Assembly (NCBI GenBank): GCA_027366525.1
Contig: DAHXKG010000011.1
Coordinates: forward strand, 1 to 60,967
Direction: 5' to 3'
Length of the DNA: 60,967 bases
Origin: a candidate division FCPU426 bacterium
GTDB taxonomy: Bacteria > Oederibacteriota > Muellerivitia > Muellerivitales > DAHXKG01
Numbering within the stretch: the stretch's first letter is position 1; every line of letters begins with the position of its first letter. A model generated the notes under the pieces. It saw nothing but the letters and a program-made list of their open reading frames with translations, had not been told where the DNA came from and did no database searches. The translations under genes were made by a program, and so were the position numbers. This document shows positions 31,974 through 40,674 of this stretch, in pieces.

Positions 31974-34100
31974 TCACTCAAATTTAATTATTAACTCTGA
32001 TCCATTTCTCACTTCAGTTGTAAATCCTGCAGGTAAATTATCCACAAGAAGCTTTAATCGTTGGCTACTAGTCTCTGGTTTAGGTAGTTCCATTGCTGCT
32101 AGAATTGAAGAAACTGTACCCAAAGCAGTTTTCCCATCATAAGTTACTATATTCGCTTGATCAATAATAAATTCATCTAATGTAACCAATCGTCCATTCA
32201 TGTAAACTTTACCCAATTCACCCGTCAATGTAAACGGTTGCCCATTTACAAATACATGCAATGGTTGACCATTTTGGGGGGGATTAATAATATCGCGAAT
32301 ACGATATTGTGATTGAACTCGGGTTGAAAATTCAATGACATCATTTTTTTTTATTTCATATTCCAAACTTGTTTCTGTCCCGTTCACAGTTAACAAATAA
32401 GTTTTCTGTGTTAAAATCCTAGGTTCGCCATTAATTGATATCAAGATTTCTCGAGAAATCTCATTTGTTAAATCATATCCTTGACTTTCCAAAAAATCTT
32501 TTAATCGAATTGGAAAAAACGTTTTGATTTCGGCATTCGAGGGAATATAATCGTCAAAAGTAGATTTTTTTTCATTAATCCAAACTACCATCTGAACTTT
32601 TGTGGCCATCCCGTTTAAAAAACAAGGAATTTCAAAATCTTGTGTAAACATATTTTTAATCTGCAGAGATGCGGATGTTCCCGATTTAGGAGCAATGAAT
32701 TCAATTTCCGCGTCCGCTGGCAACAAACTACTCCAACTAACCATCTGCTGATTGATCTTAACTACAGCAGGAACGGCTAATTCACCTTTGACCACTTGCG
32801 TAATTCCATTTAATTTATAAATAAGATCTTTCCCATTTTCAACTTTATCATCTACCAGCTTTAAACCGAGTTGTGAAAACAATTCTAAAACCGACAATGT
32901 TTCTGATGAATACGCTAATGCACGTTCAATACCATTTAAAAAGTATCGATATATTTTTAACCCCTTTTGTCGAGCAGCAATCAACATAATTCCAGCTGGA
33001 GTTGCTCCCCAAGTTTCGGTTAAGCTATGGGTACGATCAATTAAATCCAAATTTTGATTTGGGCGTCTTGGACCAATGGATCGTTCACTCATGCTCATTT
33101 GAGTCGATAAACATTTGACTAAACCAATTAATTCACTACCGCCACCAACCAAAATTATTGCATCTGGTTTCCCATTATTCATTTCGATAATTTTATTCAT
33201 TAGTACTAGAGTAAACTCGTTTAAAAAATCCGTAATTAATCTTTCAAATTCCGCATATTCTATTGATAATGCTTTCCCAAATATATCCATGCTTTCTACT
33301 TTTTTTAATTCCACTTGGGAAAAGCTTTTTTTAATCTTTTCAGCTTGATTAAAATCGACTAACCAGTTTTTACAAATAAATTCAGAAATCTCGTCTCCTG
33401 CAATTGGAATCATTTCAAATCCAGAAATAGTTCCATCGTTAACAACAGCAAGATCCGATGTTCCCGCACCAATATCAATCAAAACCAAATTAAGCATGCG
33501 TAAATCGGGCGGAATAACCGCCTCTAGGGCTGCAATGGGTTCCAAGGTTAGTGAACTGATTTTTAATCCACTTTTAACAATAACTTGCCAAAGACTTTCA
33601 AATACCACTTTAGGAAGAAACGTGGCTAAAATTTCAATTTCCAAAACATTCCCAAAATGTCCTTCAATAGTTTTAAAAGGGATTTTATCTAATCGATAGG
33701 TACTTGGTGCATATCCTACACAGCAAAACTCTGTACCAATTTTTTCAACCGCATGCCGCAGTGCTAAACTTTCAACAAAAATCACATCGCTCTTAGCAAT
33801 TGGTGAGATGTTTGAAATGCGGGTCTCCGCCACTCCCGAAATAACTCGAAGTGATCTTCCAGCAGCAGCAATAGCAACTTCCTGAAGTGGCTCTCCAATT
33901 TTTTTTTCCAAGGCATGTGTAATTTCACGAACAATATTAGCCACACCTTCAATATCATGTACTTGTCCATCTAGCATAACTCTTTTGAGATGTTCTTGCG
34001 TTTCCGTTGCAATAATTTCCACACCCATTGCCGTTCGACGCCCTACTAATCCCATAACTTTTCGTGTCCCAATATCTAATCCATAAATCCACTCACTCAT
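31974..34100 (-). CDS. FtsA/PilM-superfamily actin-like ATPase with long C-terminal extension
   Basis: The first ~380 residues are an FtsA/PilM-type ATPase: G-L-D-I-G-T-R-K (7-14), an SHS2-like insert, D-I-G-A-G-T-S-D-L-A-V (phosphate 2) and I-I-L-V-G-G-G-S-E-L-I-G (adenosine motif). At 708 aa it is far longer than FtsA (~420) or PilM (~350). The extra ~320 residues hold repeated ubiquitin-like beta modules (I-S-I-N-G-E-P, L-T-V-N-G-T-E, V-F-V-N-G-Q-P, V-Y-M-N-G-R). Similar long FtsA-like proteins occur in some Firmicutes. It lies inside the che block between cheC and the GGDEF-like gene, so a role in positioning pili or the array is more likely than septation. Confidence 0.75.
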   Translation of the reverse strand: MSEWIYGLDIGTRKVMGLVGRRTAMGVEIIATETQEHLKRVMLDGQVHDIEGVANIVREITHALEKKIGEPLQEVAIAAAGRSLRVISGVAETRISNISPIAKSDVIFVESLALRHAVEKIGTEFCCVGYAPSTYRLDKIPFKTIEGHFGNVLEIEILATFLPKVVFESLWQVIVKSGLKISSLTLEPIAALEAVIPPDLRMLNLVLIDIGAGTSDLAVVNDGTISGFEMIPIAGDEISEFICKNWLVDFNQAEKIKKSFSQVELKKVESMDIFGKALSIEYAEFERLITDFLNEFTLVLMNKIIEMNNGKPDAIILVGGGSELIGLVKCLSTQMSMSERSIGPRRPNQNLDLIDRTHSLTETWGATPAGIMLIAARQKGLKIYRYFLNGIERALAYSSETLSVLELFSQLGLKLVDDKVENGKDLIYKLNGITQVVKGELAVPAVVKINQQMVSWSSLLPADAEIEFIAPKSGTSASLQIKNMFTQDFEIPCFLNGMATKVQMVVWINEKKSTFDDYIPSNAEIKTFFPIRLKDFLESQGYDLTNEISREILISINGEPRILTQKTYLLTVNGTETSLEYEIKKNDVIEFSTRVQSQYRIRDIINPPQNGQPLHVFVNGQPFTLTGELGKVYMNGRLVTLDEFIIDQANIVTYDGKTALGTVSSILAAMELPKPETSSQRLKLLVDNLPAGFTTEVRNGSELIIKFE

Positions 34101-34114
34101 ATAATAAACTCGTA

Positions 34115-34729
34115 TTATTTGACTTTAATTGCTTGAAAAATTGCTTTTAATGATGCGGCATCTGGAATTAAAATAAAATAGCCATCGATAATTTCATTGA
34201 TATCAATAAATTTTGTTTCAATACAAATTACTTTATATGAATTCCCCATTTCGATCCCAACTGTTGATAACAATGCGCCTGCCATATCAAACACAAGTGA
34301 TGGTACAGAAATTAGCAAAAGCATTCCCAAAAATTCGTTTAACGCGCTTAAATAAGCACCTATTAATATATTTCCAGCTTCCTTAATAGCAGAATATCCT
34401 AATTCGGTTAATATCTTGTTGGTTCCTGGAGCCTGCTTCAATAAAAGATCTGCCATATGCAATGCAGAATCTCTTGGGAAAAGAAGAAAAATTTTCCCAG
34501 TAGCATCTCCAAGAATCGATAATGACAGTCCAGCAACTAAAGTATTTGGATTCCCTAACAACTGTGGAATTTGATCTACTGTTAAAATATTGGCTTTTGG
34601 GACAGTAATGGTTACCTTTTTTCCAAGGAGTTGCGAGAGTGCCGTAGCTCCATGGCCTGCTCCAATGTTACCCACTTCTTTCAGTGCATCAATTTGTTCT
34701 AGCGATAATTCATCAATAATATTAATCAT
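34115..34729 (-). CDS. cheC: CheC-family CheY-P phosphatase (copy 1)
   Basis: 204 residues with the two pseudo-repeats typical of CheC. Site 1 reads L-K-E-V-G-N-I-G-A-G-H-G-A-T-A-L-S and site 2 I-K-E-A-G-N-I-L-I-G-A-Y-L-S-A-L, each keeping the E-x-x-N pair that removes phosphate from CheY-P. It is 18 nt after cheA. A second cheC lies at 39284-39922. Confidence 0.93.
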   Translation of the reverse strand: MINIIDELSLEQIDALKEVGNIGAGHGATALSQLLGKKVTITVPKANILTVDQIPQLLGNPNTLVAGLSLSILGDATGKIFLLFPRDSALHMADLLLKQAPGTNKILTELGYSAIKEAGNILIGAYLSALNEFLGMLLLISVPSLVFDMAGALLSTVGIEMGNSYKVICIETKFIDINEIIDGYFILIPDAASLKAIFQAIKVK

Positions 34730-34747
34730 GTCGTCATTCTTTCTTAC

Positions 34748-36796
34748 CTAATCTTCCTCATTCTTCAAAACACCTTTCAACTGTGACGTCTTCAAACTAT
34801 CCAATAGCCCTAAAATATCTAAAACAAAAGCAATTTGTCCATTCCCAAGTATTGTAGCACCAGCAAGCCCTTTCAGCTCTTTTAAAAATGCTTCTAATGG
34901 TTTAATGGCTATATCGATCTGATTTACAACCTCGTCAACAATAAGTGCTAACTTGGCATCTCCAATCTCTAATATCAAAATAGTTGATAACTCCGGATTG
35001 ATGTAAGCATTATCGGAGAACTCCAGTAATTCACGTAAATTATATAATGGCAAAATTTCATTGCGATGTACAATTGTAGGACGTTGTTGAAGAACTTTGG
35101 GCGCGACTGTCAAAACATCCAGGGTTTCAATTACATTTCCAATGGGGATAGCAAAGATATGATTATTACAGCGAATTATAAGAGCTTTAATAATCGCCAT
35201 TGTGAGTGGAAATCGAAAAATAAATGTTGTTCCCTTCCCTTTCCAACTTTGAATTTTAAAATTTCCACCTAAGGATTCAACTTTAGTTTTTGCAATATCA
35301 ACCCCCACGCCTCTTCCAGAAATTTCATTGGCCTTTTCTCGCGTTGTAAATCCTGGAAGCGCTATCAGATTAATAATATCATTATTAGACATATGGCTTA
35401 TTTCATCTAATGTCACTAATTTTTTTTCTAAAGCCTTTTGTTTTATTAATTCAACATCCAATCCTTGGCCATCATCTGTAACAGAAATGGATATAAAACT
35501 TTTTTCACGTTTTGCTTCTAATTGGATTAAACCGACAGGAGATTTTCCAAATGCCAAGCGATCTTTAGAATTTTCAATGCCATGGTCAATTGCATTTCTC
35601 ACCAGGTGATTTAATGGTTCCCCAATTTCGTCAACAATCGTTCGATCGATTTCAACGGATGAATCATTAATTTCAAGAGATACGTCTTTATTTAATTGTT
35701 TAGACAAATCTCGAACAATTCGAGGGAATCGATCAAAAACTTGTTTTATGGGAATTAAACGAATCTGCATCACTTCACCTTGTAATTGTTCCAACGTTCT
35801 CCGAAAGTGTCTTAAAGATTCTAATAAGCTATCATCAACATAAGAGCTTAATATCTGATCAAGATTAACTTTTATTATCATCAACTCTTGAATTAAATTC
35901 ATTAATCGATCTAATTTATCGGATTTAATTCGAACAATGGATGAAAAGGTATCTTTGGACACTTTAGGAGCAGGCACAATTTTTAAATTCTTGTCCTCGG
36001 TATTTTTAAGTGCATCTGCTGATGTAGCTACTTCATCTGTATTTACATGATATCTATTATCTTGCCATCCCTTAATTTGAACATTTTTAACTTCCGAAAT
36101 GCTCATGATTTTTTTTTGGATCCAATCTGCATTTTCTTTTGAAATAACAATATGTGTCAGTTCATTTCCTAGTACAACCTCTTGACTGTTTGGATAGGAC
36201 TTAACAACTTTCCCAATTTCATTAAGCGTTTTAGAAATCATGTAAATACGCGCTTCTTTAAATATACACACTTCGTCCAATTGTGTACTTATTTCCCAAA
36301 CAAAATACCCATTTTGCTTTGAATCAGCAATAAATTGTATTTCTTCATCGTTTAATTGGAAATTTAAATCATTCCGATTGGATTCTTTAATTTCATTTTG
36401 AGAAACTACTGCGATGGGTTTTTCGTAATTTATAAGAGCATCAATTAAATAACTCAAATTTTCGTCTTCAATTTCATTATTTAAATTCAATTGTTGAATC
36501 CATTTTTCCAATTGATCTAAGCACAATAGAAGCACATCAATTAACTGAGATGTAAGTATTGTTTGGCCTGATCGAATGGGTTCTAGTACACTTTCCATTT
36601 GATGGGTCAATTTAGCAATGGCATCATACCCCATCGTTGCAGACATTCCCTTTAATGTATGCGTCGCTCGAAATATTTCATTAATTGAATCCGGTGATTT
36701 TGGATTTTTCTCTAAAAGCAACAGTGCATTGCCTAGAATCGAAAGATATTCCTGAGACTCCGCAATAAAAACAGATTGATATTCTTTTAAGTTCAT
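34748..36796 (-). CDS. cheA: Chemotaxis histidine kinase CheA
   Basis: A 682-residue CheA. P1 Hpt domain at 1-105 with phospho-accepting H46 (R-A-T-H-T-L-K-G). A P2-like, poorly conserved region lies at ~145-265, followed by P3 dimerisation (~295-345), P4 kinase (N box H-L-V-R-N-A-I-D-H-G; G1 D-D-G-Q-G-L; G2 G-R-G-V-G-V-D) and P5 CheW-like coupling domain (from ~530). All catalytic motifs look intact, with only one Hpt, unlike Pseudomonas ChpA of the type IV pilus system. It follows cheB by 28 nt. Confidence 0.97.
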   Translation of the reverse strand: MNLKEYQSVFIAESQEYLSILGNALLLLEKNPKSPDSINEIFRATHTLKGMSATMGYDAIAKLTHQMESVLEPIRSGQTILTSQLIDVLLLCLDQLEKWIQQLNLNNEIEDENLSYLIDALINYEKPIAVVSQNEIKESNRNDLNFQLNDEEIQFIADSKQNGYFVWEISTQLDEVCIFKEARIYMISKTLNEIGKVVKSYPNSQEVVLGNELTHIVISKENADWIQKKIMSISEVKNVQIKGWQDNRYHVNTDEVATSADALKNTEDKNLKIVPAPKVSKDTFSSIVRIKSDKLDRLMNLIQELMIIKVNLDQILSSYVDDSLLESLRHFRRTLEQLQGEVMQIRLIPIKQVFDRFPRIVRDLSKQLNKDVSLEINDSSVEIDRTIVDEIGEPLNHLVRNAIDHGIENSKDRLAFGKSPVGLIQLEAKREKSFISISVTDDGQGLDVELIKQKALEKKLVTLDEISHMSNNDIINLIALPGFTTREKANEISGRGVGVDIAKTKVESLGGNFKIQSWKGKGTTFIFRFPLTMAIIKALIIRCNNHIFAIPIGNVIETLDVLTVAPKVLQQRPTIVHRNEILPLYNLRELLEFSDNAYINPELSTILILEIGDAKLALIVDEVVNQIDIAIKPLEAFLKELKGLAGATILGNGQIAFVLDILGLLDSLKTSQLKGVLKNEED

Positions 36797-36824
36797 TTGA
36801 ATTTTTCACTAAATTTATTCATTT

Positions 36825-37874
36825 TTAGTCGCATTTATTCTTTATAATCCTAACAATCTTATCGGCCATCTGCGGAATTGTCTCTTGAAAATCAACTACC
36901 TTTGATTCAACGGCAGAACGCGGCATACCATAGACAATGCAACTAGCCGCATCTTGAGCAAATGTGATACCTCCGCCTGCCTTGATATATTTAAGGCCCA
37001 GAGTCCCATCTTTTCCCATACCAGTTAAAACTACCCCAATCAATGTTGACTGAACATTTTGAGCAACTGATTTCATTAAAATATCTATGGCTGGTTTTAC
37101 ACCTAAATACGTCTCCCCATCCTCTAAACCAACTTTATATTTCTCATTACTTTTTTTTAAAACCATGTGCTTGCCACCAGTTGCTAAATATCCACAATTC
37201 TGGTAAATAGAAGTTTCATGAATAACCTCTTGAATAGGAATTTGACTAATTGAAGATAAATGTTTGGCCAAAGCTGCTGTAAATCCGCTAGCCATGTGTT
37301 GCACAATTAGAAACGCTGCTCCAGAATCTTGGGGCAGATATGAAAACAATTCCATCAAAGTTCTAGGTCCTCCTGTTGATGCTCCAATAACTACAATATA
37401 TGAAGGGGGATTTTTGGAAGTAGATAAAGTTGATTGAAAACTTGAAGTTCCCCTATTATGTTGGGAAATTGATTTAACAAAAATTTGAGATGCTGTTTTT
37501 ACTTTATCAATTAACTCTTGTTGAATTTTAGACATATCATCCCAAAGTTGCGATCGAGGCTTTTCAATATTATCTACTGCGCCCAATTCAAATGCTTGTA
37601 TAGTAATTTGGGCTTCATTAGCAGTATGTGAAGATACCATAATAACAGGAGTAGGATATTTTTCCATAATTTCGCGAAGTGTAGCCAAACCATCCAAAAT
37701 AGGCATTTCAACATCTAATGTAATGACATCTGGTTTTAATTTTTTTAATTTTTCAATAGCTTCTAATCCGTTTTGAGCAGTTCCAACGACTTTAATTTCA
37801 TCAGACGTTAAGATATTTGATATTAATTTCCTCATAAAAAAAGAATCGTCCACAACCAAAACACGAATTGCCAT
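36825..37874 (-). CDS. cheB: Chemotaxis response regulator methylesterase CheB
   Basis: 349 residues. Receiver domain with D54 (L-D-V-E-M-P) and the acidic pair at 9-10, a linker, then the methylesterase domain with the triad S166 (G-A-S-T-G-G-P), H193 (V-Q-H-M) and D289 (G-M-G-K-D-G). It removes methyl groups (or deamidates) on receptors, implying MCPs elsewhere in the genome. Confidence 0.97.
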   Translation of the reverse strand: MAIRVLVVDDSFFMRKLISNILTSDEIKVVGTAQNGLEAIEKLKKLKPDVITLDVEMPILDGLATLREIMEKYPTPVIMVSSHTANEAQITIQAFELGAVDNIEKPRSQLWDDMSKIQQELIDKVKTASQIFVKSISQHNRGTSSFQSTLSTSKNPPSYIVVIGASTGGPRTLMELFSYLPQDSGAAFLIVQHMASGFTAALAKHLSSISQIPIQEVIHETSIYQNCGYLATGGKHMVLKKSNEKYKVGLEDGETYLGVKPAIDILMKSVAQNVQSTLIGVVLTGMGKDGTLGLKYIKAGGGITFAQDAASCIVYGMPRSAVESKVVDFQETIPQMADKIVRIIKNKCD

Positions 37875-37930
37875 ATTAATATCCAGACTGTTCTAAAATA
37901 ATGTCAAGCATTTATGGCTTAATACTCCAA

Positions 37931-38293
37931 TCACTCAAATACTCTTTTCAATGCTTCCTGTACTCTAATAGGTTGGAATGGCTTAATAATAAAATCACGT
38001 GCTCCAGCTTGAATTGCTTCAATTACCATCGATTGCTGTCCCATAGCCGACACCATTACAATTTTAGCATTAGAATCCAACTCGCGAATTAATTTAACTG
38101 CTTCAATTCCGTTCATAACCGGCATAATAATATCCATGGTTATTAAATCCGGCTTTAATTCCTGAAATAATTCAACCGCCTCTTGTCCATTGGTGGCTTC
38201 TCCAACTAAAACAATTTCATCTTTAATAATAATATTCTTCAAAAGAACTCTCATAAACGATGAGTCATCAACAATCAGTACCCGCATTGCCAT
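37931..38293 (-). CDS. cheY: Response regulator CheY (copy 1)
   Basis: A stand-alone 120-residue receiver with D9/D10, phospho-acceptor D54 (M-D-I-I-M-P), S82 and K104 (I-I-K-P-F-Q-P). It is nearly the same length and closely similar to the second copy at 39927-40292, with the shared M-G-Q-Q-x-x-V-x-E-A-I-Q-A-G-A motif. It is between cheW and cheB. Confidence 0.95.
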   Translation of the reverse strand: MAMRVLIVDDSSFMRVLLKNIIIKDEIVLVGEATNGQEAVELFQELKPDLITMDIIMPVMNGIEAVKLIRELDSNAKIVMVSAMGQQSMVIEAIQAGARDFIIKPFQPIRVQEALKRVFE

Positions 38294-38327
38294 TCCATTG
38301 ACCTTTCATCCTCATAAATTTGATTAA

Positions 38328-38789
38328 TCATTTTTCATAGAAGTCCAAAAGTTTTTCAAAATTGAGAACAAATATTCTCCGGTTGGTTTTTTCAATAACA
38401 CCTGTTAAATATGGTTTCCAAATTGGAATAATAATTTCATCATTAAACTGAACTTCAATTTTTAATTCCTTAGCAACTTCAATAACGCGATCCACTAAAA
38501 AACCGATCAATTGACTTTTTATTTCTATTACAATAATTCGAGTTTTAGAATCCGTGTCCTCATTTTCTAATCCTAATTTTTGTTTCAAGTTAATAATAGG
38601 AAGAATTTTACCACGAAAATTACTAACTCCTTTTAAAAACTTTGGGGTTTTTGGGATAGGCGTTATTGCCGGCACACGAATAATTTCACGAATTAATTCA
38701 ATCTCAAATCCGAACTCATACGTGGATAAATTAAAAATTAATAAATCACAGGTTTGAGAATAAACATCATTCGAAAATTCTGTAGTCAT
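38328..38789 (-). CDS. cheW: Chemotaxis coupling protein CheW
   Basis: 153 residues with the CheW fold: F-G-F-E-I-E-L-I-R-E-I-I-R-V at the N-terminal third, F-L-K-G-V-S-N-F-R-G-K-I-L-P-I-I-N-L-K in the middle and V-D-R-V-I-E-V at the C-terminal third. It connects receptors to CheA. One of three CheW-type modules in this cluster. Confidence 0.94.
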   Translation of the reverse strand: MTTEFSNDVYSQTCDLLIFNLSTYEFGFEIELIREIIRVPAITPIPKTPKFLKGVSNFRGKILPIINLKQKLGLENEDTDSKTRIIVIEIKSQLIGFLVDRVIEVAKELKIEVQFNDEIIIPIWKPYLTGVIEKTNRRIFVLNFEKLLDFYEK

Positions 38790-38802
38790 TTATTTTCCAA
38801 GT

Positions 38803-39297
38803 TCAAATGTATTTTTCTAATTTATTAACCGTTTTAACTTGAACAAGTCCAGTATCCAGAAAAAAAGCAATCGTTCTTCCATGCTCCCCACCTGTATCCT
38901 CCGCAACAATTGGAATATCATATTTTTTAATTTTTTCGTGTGATGCTTGAATATTTCTAAATCCAACTGTTTCCAAATTATCACTTTTTTGTAAATTGCC
39001 AAACATATTAGAACCACCAATAATTTTAGCAACCAATCGATTGATTTGAACACCCTCGGTCAACTGAATTTTTTCCAGAACATCTTCAACAGATGTATCC
39101 ACATATTTCATACGCAATTGCGGGTTGGAGTCGACTCGATAATAAGGTAACATCGCATGAAGGAGTGCTCCGATTTTGGTGGTCGGATCATAAAATGTAA
39201 TTGCTACACAAGATCCCAGACCTCTTGCTAATAATCGATTGGGGCTTTTAGCAATTTGATATTCGGCAATTTTCACTACATAATCAGTTGTGTCCAT
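38803..39297 (-). CDS. cheD: Chemoreceptor glutamine deamidase CheD
   Basis: 164 residues with the catalytic pair C30 (L-G-S-C-V-A-I) and H47 (A-L-L-H-A-M-L-P) followed by Y-V-D-T-S-V. CheD deamidates receptor glutamines and partners with CheC to tune CheY-P removal. It overlaps the upstream cheC copy by 14 nt, matching that partnership. Confidence 0.95.
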   Translation of the reverse strand: MDTTDYVVKIAEYQIAKSPNRLLARGLGSCVAITFYDPTTKIGALLHAMLPYYRVDSNPQLRMKYVDTSVEDVLEKIQLTEGVQINRLVAKIIGGSNMFGNLQKSDNLETVGFRNIQASHEKIKKYDIPIVAEDTGGEHGRTIAFFLDTGLVQVKTVNKLEKYI

Positions 39298-39922
39298 TTT
39301 TTTTCAATACTGCATCTAATTTATTAATTAAATTAATCAATCCATCCTTATTTGGGATAAAATAAAACTTTATATTAAAACTTTTTTGAATAATTTTTAA
39401 TTGACTTTCAATTAAAAGTCCCATACTTTCTTGATAATCTAAATCCGTAATTAAACTTTCCAACAAAGCATCTTCCATGTCAAACTTCAATTGCGAAACA
39501 CTATGTAGGATTTTAATATTCAAAAAATTCGAAAGGGCTCTTAAATAAGCTCCTGTTAAAATATTTCCGATTTCTTGAAGTGCTGATTTTTGCAATTCCG
39601 ATAAATTTTGCGGATTTTCTGGAGAAACCTTTAAAAAGGTTTGAATAAACTCAGAAAGCGCATTCAGTGGGAAAAAGATTAAGGTTGTTCCATTCAACTC
39701 ACCACTCATGGAAAAAAATAATGAAGCTACTGTCTGAGAATTAACCATTGGAAATTCCGACGACGAATTTAACGGAAAAATAATTAACTTGGGGATTGAT
39801 AAATCAACCGTCAATTGAATCATCTGTGAAAGTGCCGTTGCAGCATGCCCAGCCCCAATATTACCAATTTCTTTAAATGCATCTAAGTATTCCGCTGGGA
39901 TCGTTTTATCTTTCGGATACAT
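39284..39922 (-). CDS. cheC: CheC-family CheY-P phosphatase (copy 2)
   Basis: 212 residues with both CheC half-sites, F-K-E-I-G-N-I-G-A-G-H-A-A-T-A-L-S and L-Q-E-I-G-N-I-L-T-G-A-Y-L-R-A-L. It overlaps cheD by 14 nt and follows a cheY by 4 nt. Sequence similarity to copy 1 is clear only at the motifs, so the two are probably old paralogues. Confidence 0.92.
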   Translation of the reverse strand: MYPKDKTIPAEYLDAFKEIGNIGAGHAATALSQMIQLTVDLSIPKLIIFPLNSSSEFPMVNSQTVASLFFSMSGELNGTTLIFFPLNALSEFIQTFLKVSPENPQNLSELQKSALQEIGNILTGAYLRALSNFLNIKILHSVSQLKFDMEDALLESLITDLDYQESMGLLIESQLKIIQKSFNIKFYFIPNKDGLINLINKLDAVLKKNGHN

Positions 39923-39926
39923 ATTT

Positions 39927-40292
39927 TTAACCTTCTAAAACTTTTTTCACAACATCAATGACATTAGCGGGCTGAAATGGTTTAATAATAAAATCTTTTG
40001 CCCCCGCTTGGATAGCTTCGACTACTAATGCCTGCTGTCCCATTGAACTACACATCAAGATTTTAGCTTGTGGTTGAATTTTCATTATTTCCCGCACACA
40101 ATCAATTCCGCCCATCTCAGGCATAATAATATCCATAATAACTAGATCAGGATGCGACCCGCTAAAAATTTCAAGTGCTTTTAATCCATTGTCCGCTTCT
40201 GCCACGACTTCATATCCAGCACCTAATAAAATGTTTTTTAAAATCATCCTCATAAAAGCAGCATCATCAACCAACATAATTTTTTTTGCCAT
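39927..40292 (-). CDS. cheY: Response regulator CheY (copy 2)
   Basis: A 121-residue receiver with D9/D10, D54 (M-D-I-I-M-P), S82 and K104. The start is ATG 40292 (MAKKIMLVDD), preceded by GAGGAG; a longer upstream frame adds only eight non-conserved residues. It is 4 nt before cheC copy 2 and 33 nt after the PII gene. Confidence 0.95.
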   Translation of the reverse strand: MAKKIMLVDDAAFMRMILKNILLGAGYEVVAEADNGLKALEIFSGSHPDLVIMDIIMPEMGGIDCVREIMKIQPQAKILMCSSMGQQALVVEAIQAGAKDFIIKPFQPANVIDVVKKVLEG

Positions 40293-40325
40293 TTGATTCT
40301 CCTCAAAATAAATCAAGCTATCGAA

Positions 40326-40667
40326 TTAGGATAATGCACTTTCACCATGCTCTCCGGTACGAACGCGTATAGCATCCTCTAGCGGAAGAACAAAAATCTT
40401 CCCATCGCCAACTCGCCCAGTTCTCAAAACCTCCATGAGCAAATTTATTGTCGAAAAAAGTTCTTCATCTAAAAGAGCAATTTCAAGTCTATGTCTAGGT
40501 TGGAATTGAACTTTATAATCATTTCCTTGAATGGAAGCCACTTGAACTTTTTGATATCCATACCCCTCTGCTTGTGAAATAGTAACACCGCGAATCCCAG
40601 CATCCCAAAGCATCTTTTTTACTTGCTCTATTTTTTTGGGAGAAATAAAACATATTAATAATTTCAT
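40326..40667 (-). CDS. PII-family signal protein
   Basis: A 113-residue GlnB-type PII protein. Landmarks fall at exactly canonical numbers: Q39-K40, T-loop Y51, K90 (G-D-G-K-I-F-V) and R101/R103 (I-R-V-R-T-G-E), so ATP/ADP and 2-oxoglutarate binding is plausible. The T-loop itself (V-Q-V-A-S-I-Q-G-N-D) departs from the usual G-H-T-E-x-Y-R-G-x-E, implying a different partner. There is no amtB, glnA or uridylyltransferase nearby. It is tucked between a large TPR gene (7 nt) and cheY (33 nt). Confidence 0.93.
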   Translation of the reverse strand: MKLLICFISPKKIEQVKKMLWDAGIRGVTISQAEGYGYQKVQVASIQGNDYKVQFQPRHRLEIALLDEELFSTINLLMEVLRTGRVGDGKIFVLPLEDAIRVRTGEHGESALS

Positions 40668-40674
40668 CGTGATC

